Assembly (NCBI GenBank): GCA_013824755.1
Contig: PNOJ01000010.1
Location: forward strand, 1-46,090
DNA from: Gemmatimonas sp.
GTDB lineage: Bacteria > Krumholzibacteriota > Krumholzibacteriia > LZORAL124-64-63
DNA length: 46,090 bases
Direction: 5' to 3'
The notes beneath the pieces were generated by a model that worked only from the letters and a program-made list of their open reading frames with translations, made no database searches and had not been told where the DNA came from. The position numbers and the translations under genes are program-made. Shown one piece after another: positions 10,301 through 16,729 of this stretch. Within the stretch, counting starts at the first letter, position 1; every line of letters starts with the position of its first letter.

Positions 10301-11208
10301 CGTTCGACGGAGTTCTGCTGCGAGGAGGCGAGCCACGCCAGGCGGCTCGCGTCGACCGCGGCGCCCGCGGTCGGCTGACGGTCTTCGAACACGGCGGTGT
10401 AGAAGCTCTTCTGGAAGGAGGCCGCCGTCTGGGCGAACGCCGCGCGGGACGACCCGATCGCGAGCACGGCGCCGCCGTGGGAGTTGGTCATGAACCGTTC
10501 CATGATGGAATGGTAGTCGAAGGCCGCCGAGGCGCAGTTCAGGTTGTTCAGGATGAAGGAGCGCGGGCTGTTGACCAGCCCCGCCGCGTCGGTCAGGGCC
10601 AGGGTCCGGTCGCCCACGGACATGTCGAAGAAGAACCCGTGGCCGATGTGATTGATGTAGCCGTGGTCCCCCGTGTTCATGGCGGCCAGCACGCCGGCCT
10701 TCGTCTCGGGCAGCGAGCCAGGCCACAGCGGGCTCGCCTCGTAGTGCCTCGTGACCGTCACGTTCCTGGAGGCGAGGACCTCGTTGATGATCGCCTCGCT
10801 GTACGAGGCGCCGTCGATCTCGATCAGGGCGCCCGGGGTGTAGGCGCTGGGGAACAGGACCTCGCTGAGGAACAGGAGCTGGGCCAGGTGGGACCCGACG
10901 GCGTCGCGCTCGTGGGCGAGGATCTTCCCGATGAAGACCTGCACGTCGGCGACCGAAGCGACCGGCGCGCGTCCGACGTGGAGTTCCGGCGCCAGGTCGA
11001 CCGCGTCGCCGGTGTCGTAGGTGTTGAAGTAGGGTTCGCCCGGTATCTGGTCGCCGTCGGCGTTCCAATCGCCGTCGAGGCCGCCGTAGTAGAGGTCGAC
11101 CGGTAGAGTGGAGCCTTCGCCGGAAGGGTAGAAGGAGTTGAAGACCATCCGGACCGGCAGCAGGTCGACGTCGCCGCCGAGCAGGGCGTAATCGGCGCCC
11201 CAGCTCAT
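7330..11208 (-). CDS. C25 peptidase paralogue, C-terminal part (peptidase core to sorting domain) of a frame-disrupted gene
   Basis: This 1292-codon open frame encodes most of a second gingipain-type peptidase with the same architecture as 2177-7066. It begins inside the C25 domain (WGADYALLGGDVDLLPVRM) and keeps the catalytic His (codon at 10641-10639, HIGHGFFFD) and Cys (codon at 10536-10534, LNCASAAF). Then come the Ig-like and CARDB-like domains, fibronectin III, eight VCBS repeats (such as AGDLDGDGVLEIA) and an NVPNPFNPAT sorting-type end. The ATG at 11208 is internal to the domain and is not a credible natural start. The N-terminal part lies at 11218-12090 in the same reading frame, with about 120 bases between them that read correctly only in another frame. 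Either the gene is a recent pseudogene or the assembly has two indel errors. Confidence 0.8.
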   Translation of the reverse strand: MSWGADYALLGGDVDLLPVRMVFNSFYPSGEGSTLPVDLYYGGLDGDWNADGDQIPGEPYFNTYDTGDAVDLAPELHVGRAPVASVADVQVFIGKILAHERDAVGSHLAQLLFLSEVLFPSAYTPGALIEIDGASYSEAIINEVLASRNVTVTRHYEASPLWPGSLPETKAGVLAAMNTGDHGYINHIGHGFFFDMSVGDRTLALTDAAGLVNSPRSFILNNLNCASAAFDYHSIMERFMTNSHGGAVLAIGSSRAAFAQTAASFQKSFYTAVFEDRQPTAGAAVDASRLAWLASSQQNSVERWTQMAMAVLGDPSLQLWTEAPQTLTVTAPAALPLGPSSVLVEVKRDGVPLAEARVCLFKAGDVLASGLTGMDGTVSLGVLPNASGSLDLTVTAANCRPYAGAVAVGGTGQPYLGLASLSLHDDGAYGSVGNADGIADAGEVIALLPVLRNSGDAPLTQPTTLILACAHPGVTLLGASCQAPALAAGESGPAVAPLLLDLDRGIADRDELLLTLGSDDGYAVCREDFTLEIAAPELSPGILRWNDFPYGNGNGTIEVNEVIRVWVDLRNDGHGGASGLTGWLETGLPGITVTTGATTWPALAPMGEVQQVTEFLLSMSTISNSRKARLHIGDGLGREWVHEFDLSRPDQVGLPAVVGQVPLTASITWQPATAADVAGYHVYRSTTPNSGFVRRTDAPVAGGFFQDLDLAPLTRYYYRVTSQDSSGLESRQSTTGFFDSSPAEAAGFPVAMTAETSSHVAVGDINADGVLNIVSAADAIYAWDATGQELRDGDADPATSGPFIAIGQTWTPAAVTLANLTAHPGLEIVASCRSGSSIYVFQGDGTTAPGWPRTINAWNWAAPAVADLDGDGDAEVVVTSTGGITYVWHHDGSDFFDGDANPATVGVFQVRTGESYQYGAPLLVDLDHDGRREVVVISRYMNGSVDKVYALGNDGVNIAGWPYTLGSWSSAICSPAAGDLDGDGVLEIAFVTENDRLHLIDETGRTVAPFPLVFTANSGQAGIPCPSPALGDLDGDGVLDIVAVKVVDNHTSYLCAYSKSGTQLTGWSLLLASNSESSPLVGDITGDGKPDVVYGIGGGSDTSPNHIYGFRHDASTVPGFPLVVGGPVRATPTLTDLDRDGDVDLVYGGWDQAMHVWDLHQPWRPENMSWPTFHGDAARTGLWTPYDTSTGAGNPLPSVVPTLRQNVPNPFNPATRIEFELPAGFRGDVALIVYDLLGREVRTLLDEPRVGGSHAVVWRGEDDAGRPVPAGIYLYRLRSAAGSAVGKMSLVR

Positions 11209-11217
11209 AGGCGTCGG

Positions 11218-12090
11218 TCAGGAACGAGCGGATCGTCGCCGGCAGGTCCTCGCCCGCCGTGTAGTTCGCCTGGATCCACGACAGCGTCCGGACGACCGTC
11301 GCGAGGCCGCGCGCGGTCTTGTAATCGGCAGCTGCTGGAAGGTGGGCGCCAGCTCGTCGGTCGTGATGATGACCATGTCCACCACGGGGCCGTCGAGGCT
11401 CGGGACGAGCGTCGGCACGAAGGCGTCGCCGGCCATCCGATCCCCCGTGAGGGCGATCGGCGTCGCGTAGGCGTCACGTGTTTCGGGATTGGCCACCAGT
11501 CGCGCGACCTGCGCCAGCGGCTGGTCCGCTTCCGGGGAACGGACGCGGCGCCGCTCGGCGCGGTGCGACGTGTCGGCGGCGAGTTGCAGCCTGATGGTGA
11601 AGTCGGCGGCGGTCTCGCGCCGGTCCCAGCCGTCTCCCGCGGCCGCGCGGTGCAGGCGTTCGGGGTGGATGCGCACCGTCGCCAGCCCCATCCCGTGCCA
11701 GACGGCCTGCCCGGTCAATTCGCCCCAGGAGGCCGGGGCGTCGTCCCCGGTCGCCGTCGCATCGGTGGCGCCGCCGGGCCGCCCCTCGGTCGAGAGCAGC
11801 GGGCCGCAGGGAGTGGTGTCGCCCACGGGCAGGACCGCGATCTCGCCGACGGGGATCACCTCCGCCGCGAGCGCGCGTCGTCCGGGCGGCAACAGGATCA
11901 GCAGGTCCCGGTAGGGCAGAGCGGGGCGGCCCGGGGCGCTCAGGATCCCCATCGATCCCGGTCCCGCGCCTCGACCGGCGACGGACGCTTCCACGACGAG
12001 TTCCCAGCTTCCGGGAGCGGTGGCGGCACGGGACGCACCCGCGGCCAAGGCCAGGAGGGCGCAAACCGACAACACGATGAAACGGCTCAA
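11218..12090 (-). CDS. C25 peptidase paralogue, N-terminal part (signal peptide, pro-region, start of C25 domain)
   Basis: Encodes a signal peptide (SRFIVLSVCALLALAAGASRA), a pro-region that parallels the paralogue at 7066 (LPYRDLLILLPPGRRAL), and the opening of the C25 domain (VVDMVIITTDELAPTFQQL). After TFQQL at about 11330 the frame stops matching the family, and it ends at TGA 11220-11218. Reading the next bases with one base added restores a good match (ADYKTARGLATVVRTLSW, then IQANYTAGEDLPATIRSF). Start is uncertain: TTG 12090 begins the signal peptide directly but its GGGAGGGA lies very close; ATG 12207 and GTG 12255 are in frame but would put about 40-55 unusual residues before the signal peptide. 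Confidence 0.7.
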   Translation of the reverse strand: MSRFIVLSVCALLALAAGASRAATAPGSWELVVEASVAGRGAGPGSMGILSAPGRPALPYRDLLILLPPGRRALAAEVIPVGEIAVLPVGDTTPCGPLLSTEGRPGGATDATATGDDAPASWGELTGQAVWHGMGLATVRIHPERLHRAAAGDGWDRRETAADFTIRLQLAADTSHRAERRRVRSPEADQPLAQVARLVANPETRDAYATPIALTGDRMAGDAFVPTLVPSLDGPVVDMVIITTDELAPTFQQLPITRPRAASRRSSGRCRGSRRTTRRARTCRRRSARS

Positions 12091-12271
12091 TCCCTCCCGC
12101 CGGACGGGAAGGGCGAACTCGTGCCACGGGCGGGACTTGGCGCAGAAACGGTGCAAATCTGGGTTGTCCTTCGGGCTGGAGTGTCCGGCTGGGCCGGGGC
12201 GATGCATGTCCGCCGGAAACCTCAACGACCGACCCGAAGGGTAACGCCCCGTCACCGATCAGGTTACTCCA

Positions 12272-12300
12272 ATATTATCACGAACGCCGGAACCCGTCAA
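12272..12300 (-). promoter_or_regulatory. Promoter of the second C25 peptidase gene
   Basis: Minus strand TTGACG (12300-12295), 17-bp spacer, TAATAT (12277-12272). The -35 box overlaps the stop codon of the upstream deacetylase-like gene. Initiation near 12265 gives a leader of up to 175 nt if TTG 12090 is the start, comparable to the long leader of the first peptidase gene. Confidence 0.65.
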
Positions 12301-13604
12301 TCGCCCCCCTGCTCCGGCGAGTCGGCTCCGGCGGCTGAGACCAGGCGCGATTCGCCGGCGGCGAGGAAGACCAGGCGCCGCCCCGGCAGCACCACGGGAC
12401 GCCGCGCATGCGTGAGGTTGCGGACCCGGAGGCCGTCGGCGGTCCGGCGCCACGAGGTGCCCCCGCGCGACAGGCGCGCCACCTCGACGTCCGTCAGGTA
12501 GAGGGGCTCGCCGTCCAGGGCCGCCAGCAGCGCCCCCAGCGCTGCGCGCCCGTCGGACGCGACCGCCGGATCGAGGTGCGCGTAGTTGACACGGTGCGAT
12601 TCGACGATGGCGGGTTCGCCCCGTCGCCAGGCGCGGCGCACGCGTCGCTCCGCCCGGTCGGTCGCCGTGGCGGGATCGCCGATCTGTGCCGTTTCCAGCC
12701 TGACGTTGCGATCCAGGTACGTGAGCCGCTGCTCGCTCCATCGTCGCAGGGAGCGGGCCAGGGCCTTGCGCAGCCGCCCGGATCTCCCCTCGTAGTCCGG
12801 ATGTCTCTGTTCGCGCTGGGATTGCACCACCGTCAGGCCCGCGTCCCGCCATAGCCGCTCGTGGCGGCGGGACCAGTGGTAGTCGGGCGCGATGACGGCT
12901 TCCGGTTCGCGGCCGAAAAGCCCCGCGAAGGCCGACAGCCCCGTGGCGAGTTCCGCGGCGACCGTGGGGAGCGGGCGCCCGTCGTTCAGCTCGTACGAGC
13001 GGCTGCTCCCCGGGAAGAGCAGGATCCCTCGCCGGGCCGCCGACGCGACGTTCGCGTCGTGGTCGCAAGCGGCGAAGCGATCCTCGGGCACGTAGTGCCA
13101 GAGACCGTGGTATTCCGGGTACCAGACGTCCGCCGCGACGGCGTCCGCCACGGCCCGCCAGAGGCCGGGTCGCGCGTAGGCCGCGGGGAGACCGGGCAGC
13201 GTGCCGCGTCGGAATTCCGGTCGGGCCGCCGGATCCGCCTCCAGCGGCGTGGCCAGCCAGCCCATGATGTAGTTGGGCTGCAGGACGGCCGGCCCGCCGT
13301 CACGGCCGCGCCCGGCGGCCAGGACGGCGGCCAGGGCGGCGACCGCGGCGCTGTCCTCGAGCGTCGAGTTGAGGTAGGCGGCCGGGATCTCGCCGGTACT
13401 CAGGCCGGCCAGGTCGAGGCCCGCCAGGGCGGTGGCAGCGGGGACGTAGCCGCACAGGCCCCAGTCGTCGCTCTCGATCACCACCGCACGCGCCGGACGC
13501 CAGTCCACCAGGGAGGGCGAGCCGCCCAGGACCAGCGCGATTCCCAGCAGCATCGCGACCGCCGCGAGCGCGGCGAGGCCCGCCGCGATCTGCCTCACCG
13601 TCAT
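12297..13604 (-). CDS. Membrane-anchored polysaccharide-deacetylase-like protein
   Basis: 435 residues. An N-terminal membrane segment (about 5-28, IAAGLAALAAVAMLLGIALVL) anchors an extracytoplasmic domain that opens with VVIESDDWGLCG. The paired Asp after a hydrophobic strand is typical of NodB-like (beta/alpha)7 carbohydrate esterases and related polysaccharide deacetylase-like proteins. His-bearing segments further on (PEYHGLWHYVPEDRF, PDYHWSRRHERLW, ESHRVNYAHLDP) could complete the metal site. The start ATG at 13604 overlaps the upstream methyltransferase stop as ATGA and has GGAGGG nine bases upstream. It is the last gene of the WecA-like operon, so a role in trimming or modifying a surface glycan is reasonable. 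Substrate unknown; the family call rests on motif similarity only. Confidence 0.6.
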   Translation of the reverse strand: MTVRQIAAGLAALAAVAMLLGIALVLGGSPSLVDWRPARAVVIESDDWGLCGYVPAATALAGLDLAGLSTGEIPAAYLNSTLEDSAAVAALAAVLAAGRGRDGGPAVLQPNYIMGWLATPLEADPAARPEFRRGTLPGLPAAYARPGLWRAVADAVAADVWYPEYHGLWHYVPEDRFAACDHDANVASAARRGILLFPGSSRSYELNDGRPLPTVAAELATGLSAFAGLFGREPEAVIAPDYHWSRRHERLWRDAGLTVVQSQREQRHPDYEGRSGRLRKALARSLRRWSEQRLTYLDRNVRLETAQIGDPATATDRAERRVRRAWRRGEPAIVESHRVNYAHLDPAVASDGRAALGALLAALDGEPLYLTDVEVARLSRGGTSWRRTADGLRVRNLTHARRPVVLPGRRLVFLAAGESRLVSAAGADSPEQGGD

Positions 13605-14260
13605 GGCGCCGTCCCTCCTCTCCAGCGGGCCCACCAATACCAGCCGTAGTCCAACCCGTCGCGGGCGATGGCCGCCGCCAGGGCGGCGGTCGCGCGGTCG
13701 GGAACGCCGCCGTCGCCGCGCAGCAGCGCGAGCGCCCGTTCGCGGTCCGGGGGCGCGGTGCGGTTGAGTTCGCGGCCGAAACTCCAACCGCTGGTCCCGC
13801 CGGACCCGGCCAGGGCTTCGCGCAGATCCGTCAGCGCGGGCAGGCGCCCGCGCGTCGGGACCAGGCGGGCCAGCCAGTCCCGCAATTCCCGGTCGTTGCG
13901 CCGTGCCGGGGTGTCGGCCAGCGGGTCGTCCTGCAGGATATGCAGGCAGCCGTCAGGCGCCAAGCAGCCCACCCACTCCCCCAGCGCCGCGGCGACGTCG
14001 GTGATGCGGCCGAGATGCTGGAGCAGGTTGGCGGCTGCGATCAGCCGCACGGCGCCCGGTCGCACCGGCAGCGCCCGGGCGTCGGCCACGACGCCTCCGG
14101 AAGGGACCGGGCGCCGCCGATCCAAGGGGACCACGTCGACGCCCGCCTCGCGCAATGCCCGCGTGAAGCGCCCGTCGGCGGCGCCGAGTTCCAGGACGGC
14201 CGCGCCCCGCAGGCGGGCGAGGTCACTCTGCAGGATGTCCGGGAGTGGTGAGAACGACAT
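13601..14260 (-). CDS. Class I SAM-dependent methyltransferase
   Basis: 219 residues. The SAM-binding motif I is clear (AVLELGAADGRFTRALREAG, about residues 21-40), followed by an acidic residue after the next strand (VVPLD) and the IAAANLLQHLG segment where class I enzymes place motif II. The acceptor is unknown; its place between a polyprenyl-phosphate sugar transferase and a deacetylase-like protein suggests a sugar or lipid-linked glycan. ATG 14260 lies inside the 3' end of the WecA-like gene (38-base overlap) and the stop overlaps the next start by four bases, so translation is probably coupled. A longer in-frame start exists at 14320 but would overlap the upstream gene further. Confidence 0.75.
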   Translation of the reverse strand: MSFSPLPDILQSDLARLRGAAVLELGAADGRFTRALREAGVDVVPLDRRRPVPSGGVVADARALPVRPGAVRLIAAANLLQHLGRITDVAAALGEWVGCLAPDGCLHILQDDPLADTPARRNDRELRDWLARLVPTRGRLPALTDLREALAGSGGTSGWSFGRELNRTAPPDRERALALLRGDGGVPDRATAALAAAIARDGLDYGWYWWARWRGGTAP

Positions 14261-15509
14261 CGTCGGTTTCCGGTCGCGCCGGGCGCGGCGCTTCGTGGCG
14301 CGTTTCGGTGACGACCGCACCGCCGCCGGCTGCGGCCACGATCCGTTCGACCTTCTGGCGCTCGACCTGGATGTCGATGATCTCGGCCACCTGGCGGCGG
14401 CGGCGGCGGAAGGAATCCTCCACCTGGTCGTCGAGGCCGAGGACGAAGAACAGCTCGCTGAAGAAATCCAGCGTGGGGCCGCTCGCCTCGTGCCGTCGCC
14501 GGTCGCCCCAGATCTTGATCGGCCACAGCCAGCAGGCCAGCGCGGGCAGGCCGAGCCAGGCCTGATCCAGGAAGTCGCTGAGACCGAACATGATCGAGCC
14601 GGCGGTGATCAGCAGCAGCAGCCGCACGGCGGCGCTGGGTTGGAAACCCAGCCGCACCAGGCGGTGGTGCAGGTGGTAGTCGTCCGCCTCGAAGATCGAC
14701 GCGCGCTTGCGCGAGCGGCGGATGATGGTGGTGCCGGTGTCCCAGATCGGCACGATCATCGGCGCCAACAGCAGCAGCAGCGAGACGCCGCCGCGCTGCC
14801 CGAGGTGCATCAGGAGCATGGCCAGCACGAGCCCCATCCACATGCTGCCCGAATCGCCCAGGAAGATCTTGCGCCGGCTCACGTTCCAGTACAGGAAGGC
14901 GAGGGTCGCCCCGCCGAGGGCCGCGGCGAACACCAGCGAGGTCTGGTCGCCCAGGGCGGCGGCGATCACGACGATGCCGCTGCAGGCCAGGGCGCCGATG
15001 CCGCTGGCCAGGCCGTCGAGACCGTCGATGAGGTTCATCGAGTTGATGAAGCCCAGGTACCACAGCAGGCTGACCGGCCAGGCCCAGCCGCCGAGATCGA
15101 AGGTCCCGAACAACGGCAGGTCGATGGTCTGCAGCCGCTGTCCCGCGATCATCAGGCCCAGGATCACCAGCAGCTGTCCGTAGAGCTTCTTCTCCGCGTG
15201 GATGTGGAAGCGGTCGTCGCCGACGCCGAGGGCGAGGATCGCCAGCCCGGAACCGCCGAGCACGGCCAGCCACGACCAGGGCAGGGCCCGGTCGAACACC
15301 ACGTTGTCCAGGATGAACAGCGTCACGAAGAAGGAGATGAAGATGGCCATGCCGCCGGTGCGCGGCACGGGCTCGCGGTGGGTCCGACGGTAGCCGGGGT
15401 GGTCCACGATCCCGGTCAGGAAGCCCAAGCTGCGGAAATGGGGCTGGACGAGCCAGGACAGCGCGAACGCCACCAGGGCCGCGACCAGGACGATGGACTG
15501 GTTGTTCAA
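14223..15509 (-). CDS. WecA/TagO/MraY-family undecaprenyl-phosphate sugar-1-phosphate transferase
   Basis: 428 residues, polytopic, about ten or eleven membrane segments. It would transfer a sugar 1-phosphate (usually GlcNAc-1-P) from a UDP-sugar to polyprenyl phosphate, the first committed step of many lipid-linked glycans. Family motifs are intact: NLIDGLDGLASG with the catalytic acidic residues, NVSRRKIFLGDSGSMWMG (the loop Asp), and the His-rich DDYHLHHRLVRLG. Unlike typical WecA (about 360 residues), it ends in a roughly 100-residue cytosolic tail rich in charged residues (DSFRRRRRQVAEIIDIQVER). TTG at 15509 is the start, with AAGGGG seven bases upstream. It has its own promoter at 15561-15589 and heads an operon with the methyltransferase and the deacetylase-like protein. 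WecA and TagO cannot be told apart from sequence alone. Confidence 0.88.
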   Translation of the reverse strand: MNNQSIVLVAALVAFALSWLVQPHFRSLGFLTGIVDHPGYRRTHREPVPRTGGMAIFISFFVTLFILDNVVFDRALPWSWLAVLGGSGLAILALGVGDDRFHIHAEKKLYGQLLVILGLMIAGQRLQTIDLPLFGTFDLGGWAWPVSLLWYLGFINSMNLIDGLDGLASGIGALACSGIVVIAAALGDQTSLVFAAALGGATLAFLYWNVSRRKIFLGDSGSMWMGLVLAMLLMHLGQRGGVSLLLLLAPMIVPIWDTGTTIIRRSRKRASIFEADDYHLHHRLVRLGFQPSAAVRLLLLITAGSIMFGLSDFLDQAWLGLPALACWLWPIKIWGDRRRHEASGPTLDFFSELFFVLGLDDQVEDSFRRRRRQVAEIIDIQVERQKVERIVAAAGGGAVVTETRHEAPRPARPETDDVVLTTPGHPAE

Positions 15510-15560
15510 ATTGATCCCCTTGGCATTCCCGTCGATCCGTCGTCGGGACGAGCCAACCGA

Positions 15561-15589
15561 ACCCTAGGTCAGCCCCGGGGTGGTGGCAA
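15561..15589 (-). promoter_or_regulatory. Promoter of the WecA-like operon
   Basis: Minus strand TTGCCA (15589-15584), 17-bp spacer, TAGGGT (15566-15561). Lies in the 83-bp gap after the glycosyltransferase stop. Initiation near 15554 gives a leader of about 45 nt ending in AAGGGG before TTG 15509. Confidence 0.6.
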
Positions 15590-15592
15590 CGA

Positions 15593-16729
15593 TTAATTGG
15601 CGCCGTCGGTGCGAACGTCCAATAGCCTTAGGTATGCCGCGAGCGTCCTTTCCGCGGTGGAGCGCCAGGTCCAGACCGGGATCCGCGCGTCCCCCGCGCG
15701 GACCAGCCGATCGGCGAGCCCGGGCTCGCTCGAGATCCTGTGCATGGCGTCGGCGATACCCCGAGGGGATTCGGGATCGACCAGCAGGGCGGCGTCGCCC
15801 GCCACTTCCCGCATGGCCCCCCGATCCGAGGTGATCACCGGCAGGTGGGCCGCCATCGCCTCCAAGATCGGGAAACCGAACCCTTCGTGCAAGGAGGGAA
15901 ATAGCAAGGCCCGGGCCGAAACCAGTTCCGACCAGAGAGAATCGCGGTCCCGGTACCCCACCAGGTCGACGGCGCCCGTCGCCGCCATCCGTCGCAGTCG
16001 GTCCAGCAAGGGGCGGTTGCACCAGCCGGGGGCGCCGATCACCCGCAGGCGGGGCGCGGGGGCGCCGGCTTCGGTCCGCGCGCGCGCCAGTTCCAGGGCC
16101 GTCAGGACGTTGTCGAGATTCTTGCGGGGCTCCAGGGCGCCGACGAACAGGAACGGCGCCCCGGCGGCGCGCTCCCGCGTCGCCGCGCGGCCCGCGGTCC
16201 AGGCAGGCGTGCCGAACGGGGTGGGCAGGATCTTGCCGGCGGTGAACGGAAAGGCCGCCGCCACCTCGCGGCCGGTCGCCTCCGAATTCACCAGCACGGC
16301 ATCGGCGCGGCGCAGCCCGACCGGCAGGGTGGCCGCGTACCAGAGGCGCCGGGCGGCCGGCACCGAACCCGGCAGGGAACGGAAGGCCAGATCGTGCACG
16401 GTGACCGCCAAGGGGCAGGGTGGGCGAAGCGGTGGCGGGATCGTCAGGGAATGCACGACGTCGGCGCCGAGTCGCCGTGCCAGGCGGTCGAGCCGCCAGC
16501 CCATGGCCGCCAGTCGGCCCGGCGGCAGTTCGACCAGTTCCCACTGCGCGTGACCGGGGGCGGCGTCGAGGCAGGTGAACAGCTCGGGATGAGGCGTCGC
16601 CAGGGCGAAGTGCAGCGGTCGCTCCGTCGCCGCCAGGGCCGTCACGAGTTCGACCATCGACCAGGCCACGCCCGTGCAGGGCGGCCGGGCGGCCGAGGCG
16701 TCCAGCAGGACCAGCGGCGTCCGGCTCAC
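15593..16729 (-). CDS. Family GT4 glycosyltransferase (GT-B fold)
   Basis: 378 residues. The N-terminal half binds the acceptor (an LVLLDASAARPPCTG opening and VVHSLTIPPPLR). The C-terminal half carries the GT4 donor signature: FLFVGALEPRKNLDNVLTAL and the E-x7-E motif in LFPSLHEGFGFPILEAMA, followed by PVITSDRGAMREVAGDAALL. It probably transfers a sugar from a nucleotide sugar to a growing surface glycan in the cytoplasm. The GTG at 16729 overlaps the TGA of the upstream ligase/polymerase gene (GTGA), so the two are translationally coupled. The ORF can be extended much further upstream in this frame but that part is a shadow of the ligase gene. Linkage and donor are unknown. Confidence 0.88.
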   Translation of the reverse strand: MSRTPLVLLDASAARPPCTGVAWSMVELVTALAATERPLHFALATPHPELFTCLDAAPGHAQWELVELPPGRLAAMGWRLDRLARRLGADVVHSLTIPPPLRPPCPLAVTVHDLAFRSLPGSVPAARRLWYAATLPVGLRRADAVLVNSEATGREVAAAFPFTAGKILPTPFGTPAWTAGRAATRERAAGAPFLFVGALEPRKNLDNVLTALELARARTEAGAPAPRLRVIGAPGWCNRPLLDRLRRMAATGAVDLVGYRDRDSLWSELVSARALLFPSLHEGFGFPILEAMAAHLPVITSDRGAMREVAGDAALLVDPESPRGIADAMHRISSEPGLADRLVRAGDARIPVWTWRSTAERTLAAYLRLLDVRTDGAN

